Positions 41,691 to 53,640 of a stretch of 53,670 nt of DNA are shown one piece after another. The notes under the pieces are model-generated. The model worked only from the letters and a program-made list of their open reading frames with translations, made no database searches and was not told the DNA's origin. The DNA comes from Streptomyces thinghirensis (GTDB taxonomy: Bacteria; Actinomycetota; Actinomycetia; Streptomycetales; Streptomycetaceae). Position 1 is the first letter of the stretch; each line of letters begins with the position of its first letter. The DNA lies in assembly GCA_021502835.1 (NCBI GenBank), contig JAKFGP010000064.1, positions 1 through 53,670 of the forward strand, given 5' to 3'. The translations under genes were made by a program, and so were the position numbers.

Positions 41691-42837
41691 TCAGCCCAGT
41701 TGGGGATCGACCACCCATTCGCCCCGGCGCATGACGCCCACCAGGTCGAAGGCGTCGTCCAGGACCACCAGGTCGGCGTCCCTGCCGGGTTCCAGGGAGC
41801 CGATCCGGTCGGCCAGGCCGAGCAGCCGCGCCGGGTTGGCGGAGATCGCCGCGACGACGTCCTCGACGGGCAGCCCGTCCACCGTCACCGCCCGCTTGAA
41901 GGCGCGGTCCAGGGTGAGCGTGGAGCCCGCGATCGAGCCGCCCTCCACCAGCCGGGCCACGCCGTCGGCGACCTCGACCTCCATCGGGCCGAGCAGGTAG
42001 CGGCCGTCGCCGAAGCCGGCCGCGTCCATCGCGTCGGTGATGAAGGCGACCCGGGCGGCGCCCGCGTGGTGGAAGGCGAGGCGGAGCGCGGCCGGGTGCA
42101 GATGGGTGCCGTCGTTGATCAGCTCGACGGTGATCCGCTCGTCCTCCAGCAGCGCGGTGATCGGGCCGGGGGCGCGGTGGCCGAGCGGCGGCATCGCGTT
42201 GAACAGGTGCGTGGCGACCGTGGCGCCCGCGTCGATGGCCTGGAGCGTCTGCTCGTACGTGGCGTCGGTGTGCCCGACCGCCGCGATCACGCCGTGCTCG
42301 GCGAGCAGCCGTACGGAGTCCAGGCCGCCCGGCAGCTCGGTGGCCAGCGTCACCATCTTCGCGTGCCCGTGCGCGGCGTCGATCAGCTTGCGGACCTCGG
42401 CCGGGTCGGGGTCGCGCAGCAGCTGCTCGTCGTGCGCGCCCTTGCGGCACGGGGAGATGAACGGCCCCTCGAAGTGGATGCCGGCGATGTCGCCCTGCTG
42501 GGCCAGCTCGGCGAGCACCCCGGCGTGCCGGGCGAGGAAGTCCAGGTCACCGGTGACGGCGGAGGCGACCACCGTCGTCGTGCCGTGCCGGCGGTGGGTG
42601 TCGACGCCCTTGAGGATGTCCTCGTGGGTGCCGCCGGCGAAGAGAGGCGCCGCCGCCGCCGTGGTTGTGGATGTCGACGAAGCCGGGGACCACCCAGTGG
42701 CCCGACACGTCGATGACTTCCGCCTCCGGGGGCGCCGTGTCCGCGATCCGCGTGCCGTCGACGATCACGCGGCCGTCGTCCACGGTGCCGGTGGGCAGTA
42801 CCACCCGGGCACCGGCGAGAACCTTGCTTGGGGCCAT
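41691..42837 (-). CDS. nagA: N-acetylglucosamine-6-phosphate deacetylase
   Basis: About 382 residues. Metal and substrate motifs are VPGFVDIHNHGGGG, GIHFEGPFISPCRKGAHDEQ, AAVGHTDATYEQTLQAIDAG, VATHLFNAMPPLGHRAPG and FITDAMDAAGFGDG. It removes acetate from GlcNAc-6-phosphate to give glucosamine-6-phosphate, whose level controls DasR. Only one frame change is evident, near 42645. ATG 42837 overlaps the upstream ROK stop by one base (TGATG), so the two form an operon. Confidence 0.92.
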
Positions 42838-43793
42838 CAGGTGGTTACCTCCGGGGGAGTCGCGGTCGTAGGAGTGGTGCTGAGCAGGTCCCAGGCCATG
42901 AGCCCGGCACCCAGGCAGCCGGCGGTGTCCCCCAGCGCCGCGGGGACCAGTTCCGGCAGCTTCTGGAAGGTGACGCGCCGCCGGACGGCGTCCCGCAGCG
43001 GTGTGAACAAGGTTTCCCCCGCCTCGGCGAGGCCGCCACCGATGATCAGGACGCGCGGGTCCAGCAGAGTGAGCGCGGTGACCAGCCCGTCGGCGAGCGC
43101 GTCCACGGCGTCCTGCCACACGGCGAGCGCGCGGGCGTCGCCCGACTCGACGGCCTTGGCGCAGTCGGCGGCGTCCGCGTCCGGGTCGCCGCACGCCTCG
43201 GCCCACGCCTGGCTGACCGCCGACGCGGACGCGAACCGCTCCAGGCAGCCGCGCTGCCCGCACGGACACGGGGTGCCACCGGGCCGTACGACGATGTGGC
43301 CGATCTCGCCCGCGAAGCCGTGGGCGCCCGACTCCACCCGGCCGTCGATACCGATGGCGCCCGCGATGCCGGTGCCCAGTGGCACGAACAGGAACCGGTC
43401 GGCGCCCCTGCCCGGCCCCGATCCGGCCCTCGGCGAGCCCGCCGGTGCGCACGTCATGGCCGAGGGCGACCGGGATACCGCCGAGCCGGTCGCCGAGCAG
43501 CGCCCGCAGCGGTACGTCGCGCCAGCCGAGGTTGGCCGCGTACACGGCGGTGCCGCGCTCCTCGTCGATGATGCCGGGGACGGCCACGCCGGCGGCACGG
43601 GCGGGTTCACCGAACCGGTCGGCACCGTAGGCGCGCAGTTCGGCGGCGAAGTCCAGGATGCCCGCGACGACGGCGTCGGGCCCGCGGTCGCGGCCGGTGG
43701 CCCGGCGGGCCTGGTGCAGCAGCTCGCCCCCGGCCCCGCCAGGGCGGCCTTCATCCCGGTGCCGCCCACATCGAGGGCGATGACATGTCTCAC
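42837..43793 (-). CDS. nagK: ROK-family N-acetylglucosamine kinase (NagK-like)
   Basis: About 320 residues with the ROK ATP site MRHVIALDVGGTGMKAALVG (after correction), LFVPLGTGIAGAIGIDG, the substrate/zinc segment GEIGHIVVRPGGTPCPCGQR followed by GCLERFASASAVS, and VLIIGGGLAEAGETL. ROK kinases phosphorylate glucose or GlcNAc; coupling to nagA by a TGATG overlap points to GlcNAc. GTG at 43793. Frame changes are near 43410 and 43740. Two dre-like sites sit 28-60 bases upstream. Confidence 0.82.
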   Translation of the reverse strand: MRHVIALDVGGTGMKAALAGPGASCCTRPAGPPAATAGPTPSSRASWTSPPNCAPTVPTGSVNPPVPPAWPSPASSTRSAAPPCTRPTSAGATYRCGRCSATGSAVSRSPSAMTCAPAGSPRAGSGPGRGADRFLFVPLGTGIAGAIGIDGRVESGAHGFAGEIGHIVVRPGGTPCPCGQRGCLERFASASAVSQAWAEACGDPDADAADCAKAVESGDARALAVWQDAVDALADGLVTALTLLDPRVLIIGGGLAEAGETLFTPLRDAVRRRVTFQKLPELVPAALGDTAGCLGAGLMAWDLLSTTPTTATPPEVTT

Positions 43794-43820
43794 GGGGACA
43801 GTGTGGCCCGTTGACCCGGG

Positions 43821-43853
43821 AGAGGTCTAGTCCACTGCCGTGGTGTAGACCTT
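43821..43853. promoter_or_regulatory. Paired DasR-like operators (dre)
   Basis: aggtctagtcca (43823-43834) and tggtgtagacct (43841-43852) each match 10 of 12 bases of the dre core TGGTCTAGACCA. They lie in the divergent region between nagK and the sugar-binding lipoprotein, so DasR could control both directions. Confidence 0.7.
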
Positions 43854-43861
43854 AATCCGTT

Positions 43862-43885
43862 AAGCGAACAAGCGAACAAGCGAAC
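43862..43885. repeat. Three exact tandem copies of aagcgaac
   Basis: The octamer aagcgaac occurs three times in a row, followed by a related gcgtaagc. It lies between the dre sites and the lipoprotein start, in its promoter or leader. The function is unknown. Confidence 0.7.
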
Positions 43886-43936
43886 GCGTAAGCAAAGCAG
43901 TGAACGACGAGTCGTCGGCAGGGTTGGGGAATCACG

Positions 43937-45202
43937 GTGCAGCGGCGTAGGACAGGAACGATCGCGGTGGTGTCCGCACTGGGCATGACAGCGGTCCTCG
44001 GCGGCTGCGGGCTCACCGGGGACTCCGGCGAGGTGACGCTGAAACTGGTCGCCGCCGACTACGGCGACAGCAAGGCCAACAGCTCCCCAGAAATACTGGG
44101 ACGAGCTGGCCAGGGCCTATGAGGCCGAGCACCCCGACGTGCAGGTGGACGTCACCGTCCACTCCTGGACCGACGTCGACCGGAAGGTCCGCGAGATGGT
44201 CGAGGCCGGCGAGGCGCCCGACATGGCGCAGATCGGCGCCTACTCCGACTACGCGGACAAGGACCTGCTCTACAGCGCCGACGAGGTGCTCTCCATCCCG
44301 GTCCAGGCCGACTTCGTCTCCCAGCTCGCCGGCGCGGGCCAGGTCAACAGGGTGCAGTACGGCCTGCCCCTTCGCGGCCTCCACCCGCGTGCTCTTCTAC
44401 AACAAGACCCTCTTCGAAGAGGCCGGCGTCACCCCGCCCAAGAGCTGGGACGACCTCGCGGACGCCGCCGAGGCGCTCAAGGCCAAGGGCGTGAAGTACC
44501 CGTACGCGCTGCCGCTGGGCGCCGAGGAGGCGCAGGCCGAGACGATGCAGTGGATGCTCAGCGGCGGGGGCGGCTACACCGACGACGTCGGCACCTACTC
44601 CGTCGACTCGCCGCAGAACGTCACCACCTTCACCTGGCTGCGGGACGAACTGGTCGGCGAGGGCCTCACCGGCCCGGTCGCCCCCGGCGAGCTCGACCGG
44701 GCCGACGCCTTCGCCGCCTTCGCCGACGGCGACGTCGGCATGCTCAACGGGCACCCCTCGCTGATGAAGATGGCCTCCGACAAGGGGGTCAGGTACGGCA
44801 TGGTGACCACTCCCGGCATCGACGGCGAGAGCCGGAACACGCTCGGCGTCACCGACTGGATGACGGCCTTCAAGGAGAACGGCCACCAGGAGGAGATCGG
44901 CGACTTCCTCGACTTCGTCTACAGCGACGAGAACGTCCTCGACTTCTCCCGCGAGTACGACCTGCTGCCGGTGACCACGTCCGCGTCCCAGGTCATGAGC
45001 ACGGCCGCGGAGGACAAGAAGCTCAAGCCCTTCCTGGACGAGCTGCTGCTCTCCGAGCTGTACCCGGTCGGCAAGACCTCCTGGGCCTCGGTCAGCGCGG
45101 ACGTCAAGAAGCAGATCGGCCAGGCGGTCGCCCCGGCGGCAGCCCGAGGAGGTACTCGGCCAGATCCAGACGACGGCGATGCGGGCGGGCAGCGCGGAGT
45201 AG
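43937..45202 (+). CDS. ABC sugar transporter substrate-binding lipoprotein
   Basis: About 420 residues. The signal ends in the lipobox TAVLGGCG. The extracellular type-1 solute-binding fold includes EVTLKLVAADYGDSKANSSQ, GEAPDMAQIGAYSDYADKDL, RVLFYNKTLFEEAGVTPPKS and AFAAFADGDVGMLNGHPSLM. It resembles sugar-binding proteins for GlcNAc or chito-oligosaccharides. No permease genes follow, so it must use permeases encoded elsewhere. Frame changes are near 44090, 44375 and 45145. GTG 43937; stop 45200-45202. Confidence 0.85.
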
Positions 45203-45254
45203 CGGCGTGGGGAGTGGCGGCCCGCTGTCGGTGGCGGGCGTTACGGTGCCGTCC

Positions 45255-45479
45255 ATGGACCTGGGACAGAGGGGAGCGCGACATCCTCGAGCTGGAGCGC
45301 CGCGGCTTTCCGGCCCCGGCGTGAAGGAGCGCGCGATCCGCGAGGAGCTGGGCCTGGCCCCCGTCCGCTACTACCAGCTGCTCAACGCCCTCCTGGACGA
45401 CCCCCGCGCCCTGGCGGCGGATCCGGTGACGGTCAACCGCCTGCGCCGGATACGGGAGTCGCGCCGCTCCGGGCGGTGA
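45255..45479 (+). CDS. DUF3263 small protein
   Basis: 75 codons after two compensating frame changes near 45275 and 45320: RERDILELERRGFPAPGVKE, then GLAPVRYYQLLNALLDDPRA. The helix-turn pattern and the YYQLLNALLD motif define DUF3263, an actinobacterial family of likely small DNA-binding proteins. It is often located near otsB/otsA, as here. Confidence 0.8.
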   Translation: MDLGQRGARHPRAGAPRLSGPGVKERAIREELGLAPVRYYQLLNALLDDPRALAADPVTVNRLRRIRESRRSGR

Positions 45480-45547
45480 GGCAGCGACGGGGCAGTAGTA
45501 AGGCAGCGGTGAGATTGCCTTCCGCCCGGGCGGGATAGGTTCGCCGT

Positions 45548-46421
45548 ATGGGCAGCCACCAGGACTCCACCCGTGACGACTCCCCGGACCACCTGCCGAC
45601 CCCGCGACGGCGGCCGGGCGCGAAGGGCTCGACGCCCTCCTCGCCGCACCCGGCCGCGCGGTGATCGCCCTCGACTTCGACGGCACGCTCGCCCCGATCG
45701 TCGCCGACCCCGACCGGGCCCGCGCCCATCCGGACGCCGTACCGGCGCTCGCGGCCCCTCGCCCCGAAGGTCGGCTCCGTCGCGGTGATCACCGGCCGCC
45801 CGGCCGAGGTCGCGGTCCACCACGGCGGCTTCGCCGACGTCCCCGGCCTGGACCACCTCGTCGTCCTCGGCCACTACGGCGCCGAGCGCTGGGACGCCGC
45901 CACCGGCGCCCTCACCACCCCGAACCGCACCCCGGCGTCGCCACCGTCCGCGCCGAGCTGCCGGGGCTGCTGGAAGCGCTCCGGGGCGGGCCAGGGCACG
46001 TGGATCGAGGAGAAGGGCCACGCGGTCGCCGTCCACACCCGCCGCGCCCCCCGACCCCCCAGGCCGCCTTCGACACCCTGCGCGCCCCGCTCGCCGACCT
46101 CGCCACCCGCCACGGCCTCATCGTCGAACCGGGCCGCATGGTCCTGGAACTGCGCCCACCCGGCATGGACAAGGGCGCCGCCCTGCGGGAGTACGTCCCG
46201 GGAGCTGGACGCGCGGGCCGTCCTCTACGCCGGCGACGACCTCGGCGACCTCCCCGCCTTCACGGCCGTCGACACCCCTCCGCACGGAGGGCACCCCCGG
46301 CCTCCTGGTCTGCAGCGGCAGCGACGAGGTCCCCGACCTCCGCAAACGAGCGGACGTGGTGGTCGACGGCCCACCGGGAGTGGTACGACTACTCCGCTCC
46401 CTGACCACACGGCTCGCGTAG
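45548..46421 (+). CDS. otsB: Trehalose-6-phosphate phosphatase OtsB
   Basis: About 290 residues of HAD fold. Motif I is VIALDFDGTLAPIVADPDRA with the nucleophile and general-acid Asp pair, followed by SVAVITGRPAEVA, the cap region HLVVLGHYGAERWD and motif IV LYAGDDLGDLPAFTAVD. It converts trehalose-6-phosphate to trehalose. Frame changes are near 45600, 45765, 45935, 46050, 46200 and 46285. It is convergent with otsA, separated by a repeat-rich spacer. Confidence 0.87.
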
Positions 46422-46449
46422 CCGCCGCCCCCCGCCGCCCCAGCCTGCG

Positions 46450-46620
46450 GGCATTCGTACCTCCCCCCAGTGCCTGAACGGCCTGGGAGGTACCCCCATG
46501 GGCGGCACGGGTGGGCGGTGGGGGCACCTCCCGCTCATGGGGGTCCCCCCGCGCAAGCGAAGCCGAGCGTGGGGGAGAAGCCGAAAGTGGGGGAGGCACC
46601 CCCGTCGGCGCCGGGCCGCG
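46450..46620. repeat. Inverted-repeat-rich spacer between otsB and otsA
   Basis: Short C- and G-runs recur: cctcccccc, gggaggtacccccatg, gggggcacctccc, catgggggtccccccgc, gcgtgggggaga and gtgggggaggcacccccg. These form several possible stems. The gcgcaagcgaagccgagcgtgggg stretch recalls REP-like elements scattered between Streptomyces genes. It may act as the terminator for both genes. Confidence 0.6.
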
Positions 46621-46661
46621 CGACCCACCCCGCTCAGCCCCAACGCCGGATCACCCGGCAA

Positions 46662-48086
46662 TCAAGACCTCAGCGCCTCCAACTGCTCAAGAAACCACCG
46701 CGCCGGAGGCAACGCCGTCCCCGCCGCAGCCAACCGCTTCGACCGCTCCGCCCGCTCCCCCGGCACCGACCGACAACGCCTCGTGCAACGCCTCCGCCGT
46801 CCCCGACACGTCGTACCCGGATTCACCACCACCGCGTCGTCCCCCAACTCCTCGTACGCCCCCCGCCTCCCGGGACAGCACCAGCACGCACCCCTCGTCG
46901 GAGACGACCGGCACCTCACTTCGCGACGAGGTTCATCCCGTCCCGGACGGGGTTGACCAGCGCCACGTCCGCCAGTCGGTACGCCGCCAGCGACCGCGAG
47001 AAGTCGTCCTTCACATGCAGCACGACCGGCGTCCACCCGGCCGTCCCGAACTCGTCGTTGATCGAGTCCGCGACCCGCCGCACCTCGGCGGTGTAGTCCC
47101 GGTACACGGCGAGATCCTGCCGCGAGGGGTAGGCGAACGCGACGTGCACGACCCGCTCGCGCCACTCGGGCCGACCGGCCAGCAGCTCCCGGTACGCCAG
47201 CAGCCCCCGCACGATGTTCTTCGACAAGCTCGGTCCGGTCCACCCGCACGATCGTCCGGCGCGCGCTCCCGTCCGGGCCCTGACCGATCTCCGTCCACAG
47301 CGCCGCCATCCGCTCGTCCACGTCGGCCTCGTGCGACCGCTGCCCAGGAGTCCGCGTCCGCGCCGAGCCCGTGCACGCCGATCTCGGTGCCACCGACCCC
47401 GCCCACCACGGCGTCGCAGCACGCGGTGAACGCGTCCGCCCACCGACGGGTGAGGAACCCGAGCCGGTCGGCGCCGAGCATGCCCCGCAGCACCTGCTCG
47501 GCGATGTCGTCCGGCAGCAGCCGGAAGTAGTCGACCGGCGCCCACGGCGTGTGCGAGAAGTGGCCGATCCTGAGATCCGGCCGCAGCTCCCGCAGCATCC
47601 CCGGCACCAGCGTCAGGTGGTAGTCCTGCACGATCGCGACCGCGCCCTCGGCCGCCTCCTCGGCCAGCGCCTCGGCGAAGGCCCGGTTGTACGCCTCGTA
47701 GGAGGCCCACTGCCGCCGGAACTCCGCGTCGAAGACCGGCTCGAGCGGGGTCTGGTAGAGCATGTGGTGCACGAACCACAGCACGGAGTTGGCGATGCCG
47801 TTGTACGCGTCCGCGTGCACGTCGGCCGGTACGTCCAGCATCCGTACGCCGTCCTCGCCGGCCCCGCGCCGTACCGCCTCGCGGTCGCCGTCGCTCAACG
47901 CGGAACACACCCACAGCGCCCCCGCGTCCGGCCCGATGGCCGACAGTCCGGAGACCAGCCCGCCACCGCCGCGTCTGGCGTGCAGCGAACCGTCCTCCCG
48001 TACCTCGTACGAGACCGGCCCCCCCCCCCCCCCCCCCCCCTGTTGGAGGCGACCAGCACCTGAGCAGTACCGAAGCTTGAAGCCAT
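46662..48086 (-). CDS. otsA: Trehalose-6-phosphate synthase OtsA (GT20)
   Basis: About 470 residues. The N-terminus ASSFGTAQVLVASNRG precedes RRGGGGLVSGLSAIGPDAG. Conserved GT20 blocks follow: VAIVQDYHLTLVPGMLRELR, IGHFSHTPWAPVDYFRLLP, DRTELSKNIVRGLLAYRELL and LVNPVRDGMNLVAKEVPVVS. It makes trehalose-6-phosphate from NDP-glucose and glucose-6-phosphate. A 22-base poly-G run on the coding strand, just after SNRG, breaks the frame. Other changes are near 47230, 47345, 46815 and 46920. ATG 48086 lies 10 bases after the gpgS stop. Confidence 0.88.
48019..48040. repeat. 22-base homopolymeric C tract inside otsA
   Basis: An unbroken run of 22 C on the plus strand interrupts the conserved SNRGPVSYE segment at the otsA N-terminus. 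The expected sequence needs five G on the coding strand plus multiples of three; 22 does not fit, so the gene is out of frame as written. Confidence 0.9.
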
Positions 48087-48096
48087 ACGCCTCAAC

Positions 48097-49094
48097 CTAG
48101 CCCGGCCCCGAAACCCTCAAACGTGGTCGGACGGCGTGGCGGCTGACGCTCACGCCGCCTTCCGGGACCGCGTACTCCGCGATCTCCGTCATCGGGGGCC
48201 GTTCCTCGGTGTCCACGGAGTACGTGCGCGGCTCGAAGCCCTCGGCGCCCCGCTCGAACTGGATGAGGGACGGCCGGACCAGGTGACCGCGGGCCAGCCG
48301 GAGCTGGGCGGTGCGGTAGATGGCGGCGGACATGCGGCCCAGTGCCTGGCCGTCCTGGTGCCGGTGCTTGCGGACGCCGACGTCGACCTGTGCGAGGGCG
48401 TCCAGGCCCACCAGGTGCAGGGCGTCGACCAGCATGCCCAGCTCGACTCCGTAGCCGACGGGGAAGGGGAGCCGTTCGAGTAGGGAGCGGCGGGCCGCGT
48501 ACTCGCCGCCGAGCGGCTGGACGAAGCCGGCCAGCCGCGGCCAGTGCATGTTGAGCAGCGGACGGGCCATGAGTTCCGTGACCCGGCCGCCCTGGCCGGG
48601 TGCGGCGTCGAGGGGCCGGTCGTACATGGCCTTCACGAGGTGCACGTCCGGCTCGGTGAGCAGCGGGCCGACGATCCCGGACACGAAGTCTGCCGAGAAC
48701 TCGCGCAGGTCCGCGTCGACGAAGCAGGCGATGTCGCCGCCGGTCACCAGCAGCGAGCGCCACAGCACCTCGCCCTTGCCCGGCACGGCGGGTACGCGGG
48801 GGAGGATCGTGTCGCGGTGCACGACACGGGCGCCCGCCGCGCGGCCACCGCCGACGTACGGTCCCTCGACCCGGAGTCCACGACCACCAGCTCGTCCACG
48901 AGCGGCACCCGCAACATCAGCTCCCGGCGGATCACCGAGACGATGCCGCCGACGGTCGCCTCCTCGTCGAGGGCGGGGAGCACCACGCTGACCGACTGCC
49001 CGGTGGCGTGCTTGGCGGCCATGAGCTGCTGGATCGGCCGGTCCCCCACGGACCAGGAGCGTGCGCTCAGCCAGCGCTCGACTTCTTCCAGCAC
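48097..49094 (-). CDS. gpgS: Glucosyl-3-phosphoglycerate synthase
   Basis: About 330 residues of GT2/GT81 fold: QSVSVVLPALDEEATVGGIV, VDELVVVDSGSRDRT, GGDIACFVDADLREFSADFV with the metal-binding DAD, PLLNMHWPRLAGFVQPLGGE, and DVGVRKHRHQDGQALGRMSA. This is the GpgS signature (NDP-glucose plus 3-phosphoglycerate), the first step to glucosylglycerate and, in mycobacteria, methylglucose polysaccharides. GTG 49094; TAG at 48097. It is upstream of otsA on the same strand and likely co-transcribed. One frame change is near 48840. Confidence 0.88.
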
Positions 49095-49230
49095 GGTCTC
49101 CGGCTCCCTCTGTGATCCATCTCGCGGTTCGGACGACTATCTCAACAGCCATGGCCGTCGGTTACAGTCTTGAACAACGCGGGTGACCATCGCATGCCGG
49201 GGTCGCCGCGCGAACAGCAGCTGAAGACCG

Positions 49231-49373
49231 CTCATCCAGAGGGGCAGAGGGATACGGCCCGTTGAAGCCCCGGCAACCCTCCAGTCGGTTCTTGTCACGC
49301 GGACGTGGCGAGGCTCCCGGCTAGGGAAGGTGCCAAATCCGTCTCACGGCGAGATGCGTCGTGAGGAAGATGA
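49231..49373 (+). promoter_or_regulatory. SAM-I (S-box) riboswitch upstream of thrC
   Basis: The element opens ctcatccagaggggcagagg and closes gaagatgag, so P1 pairs ctcatc with gatgag. Between them are the conserved gaagccccggcaacc core and the aaggtgccaaatcc segment of the SAM-binding pocket. All canonical SAM-I blocks are present in order. It ends about 20 bases before the thrC ATG, so control is probably at translation initiation. Confidence 0.93.
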
Positions 49374-49394
49374 GGAGAAAGGGCCTCGCCTCAC

Positions 49395-50698
49395 ATGGCT
49401 GTGCAGACTGTCGCAAGCACCACCGACACCACCGCTTCCACCCCCTCCCCGGTCGACCTCGGTCCCGCCGCTGGCGCTCGCCTGCCGCGAGTGCGGTCAC
49501 CGCGTGCCCCTCGGCCCGGTCTTCGCCTGCGAGAGTGTTTCGGCCCGCTGGAGATCGCCTACGACTTCTCGGCGTACGACACCGAGGAGCTCCGCAAGCG
49601 GATCGAAGCGGGCCCCGCGAACATCTGGCGTTACGCCCCGCTGCTGCCCGTCCCCGCCGACGTGGCGGACAAGCCGAACATCAACCCGGGCTGGACCAAG
49701 CTGGTCAAGGCCGACAATCTGGCCCGCGAGCTGGGCGTCACCGGCGGTCTCTACGTCAAGGACGACTCCGGCAACCCGACGCACTCCTTCAAGGACCGCG
49801 TCGTCGCGCAGGCCATCGAGGCCGCCCGCGCCTTCGGCTTCACCACCCTGTCCTGCTCCTCCACCGGCAACCTCGCGGGTGCCGTCGGCGCCACCGCCGC
49901 CCGCGCCGGCTTCCGCTCCTGCGTGTTCATCCCGCACGACCTGGAGCAGGGCAAGGTCGTCATGGCCGCCGTCTACGGCGGTGAGCTGGTCGGCATCGAG
50001 GGCAACTACGACGACGTGAACCGCTTCTGCTCCGAGCTGATCGGCGACTCGGCGGGCGAGGGCTGGGGCTTCGTCAACGTCAACCTGCGCCCGTACTACG
50101 CGGAGGGGTTCCAAGACCCTCGCGTACGAGATCTACGAGCAGCTCGGCTGGCGGCTGCCCGACCAGCTGGTCGTCCCGATCGCCTCCGGCTCCCAGCTCA
50201 CGAAGATCGACAAGGGTCTTCAGGAGCTGATCAAGCTCGATCTGGTCGAGGACAAGCCGTACAGGATCTTCGGCGCCCAGGCCGAGGGCTGCTCGCCGGT
50301 GTCCACCGCGTACAAGGCCGGCCACGACGTCGTACGCCCGCAGAAGCCGGACACCATCGCCAAGTCCCCTGGCGATCGGCAACCCGGCCGACGGCCCCTA
50401 TGTCCTCGACATCGCGCGCCGCACCGGCGGAGCCGTGGAGGACGTGACCGACGAGCAGGTCGTGGACGCGATCAAGCTGCTGGCCCGCACGGAGGGCATC
50501 TTCGCGGAGACGGCGGGCGGCGTGACGGTCGGCGTCACGAAGAAGCTGATCGAGGACGGCGTCCTGGACCCGTCCCTCACCACCGTCGTCCTCAACACCG
50601 GCGACGGCCTGAAGACCCTCGACGCGGTGGCCGGCACCGGCCTCACCGCCACCATCCCCCCGAACCTGGACTCCTTCCGAGAGGCTGGCCTCGCATGA
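49395..50698 (+). CDS. thrC: Threonine synthase
   Basis: About 430 residues. The N-terminus has a cysteine-rich LACRECGHRVPLGPVFACES. The PLP lysine is in DDSGNPTHSFKDRVVAQA, and the phosphate-binding loop is SCSSTGNLAGAVGATAAR. The PLP fold-type II C-terminal part is RTEGIFAETAGGVTVGVTKK. It converts O-phosphohomoserine to threonine. Frame changes are near 49475, 49545, 50112 and 50368. Its ATG lies directly after the SAM-I riboswitch and its stop overlaps the next gene (ATGA). Confidence 0.93.
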
Positions 50699-50970
50699 GC
50701 GTGACCGTTCGCATCCCGACCATCCTGCGCACCTACACCGGCGGCAAGGCCGAGGTCGCCGCCGACGGCGCGAACCTCGGTGAGGTCATCGCCGACCTGG
50801 AGAAGAACCACACCGGTATCGCCGCCCGTGTCCTGGACGACCAGGGCAAGCTGCGTCGCTTCGTCAACGTCTACGTCAACGACGACGACGTCCGCTTCGA
50901 GCAGGGCCTGGAGACCGCGACCCCCGAGGGCGCCGGCGTCTCCATCATCCCGGCGGTCGCCGGCGGCTGA
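50695..50970 (+). CDS. MoaD/ThiS-family ubiquitin-like sulfur carrier protein
   Basis: An intact frame of 91 codons with the beta-grasp pattern VTVRIPTILRTYTGGKAEVA, then RRFVNVYVNDDDVRF and EGAGVSIIPAVAGG. The C-terminal GG is the site of adenylation and thiocarboxylation. CysO of M. tuberculosis is a close functional analogue, feeding cysteine synthesis. The ATG overlaps the thrC stop by four bases, so it is co-translated with thrC and falls under the same SAM riboswitch. Confidence 0.9.
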   Translation: MSVTVRIPTILRTYTGGKAEVAADGANLGEVIADLEKNHTGIAARVLDDQGKLRRFVNVYVNDDDVRFEQGLETATPEGAGVSIIPAVAGG

Positions 50971-51017
50971 CCCGCCCCTCGATTACCTTCGGTAATCGCG
51001 ATAACGCTCGGTTCATC

Positions 51018-51056
51018 GAATTGCCCTCTCCGTAAGAGAAGCGGAGGGGGCAATTC
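51018..51056 (+). terminator. Terminator after thrC and the sulfur carrier gene
   Basis: gaattgccctctccg and cggagggggcaattc pair around an eight-base loop, 47 bases after the stop. Confidence 0.8.
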
Positions 51057-53530
<2,474 letters not shown>

Positions 53531-53565
53531 TCGACCTCTGGTTGATCGACCGTCCTTCACGTACC

Positions 53566-53603
53566 GAGGGCGGCACCCCTGTTCCGGCGGGGGTGCCGCC
53601 CTC
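53566..53603. terminator. Terminator after groEL
   Basis: gagggcggcacccc and ggggtgccgccctc form a perfect 14-base stem with a 10-base loop between groEL and a convergent gene. Confidence 0.88.
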
Positions 53604-53640
53604 GAGCACGTCAGAGTGCTCGCCGCCGGCCCCGTCCCGG

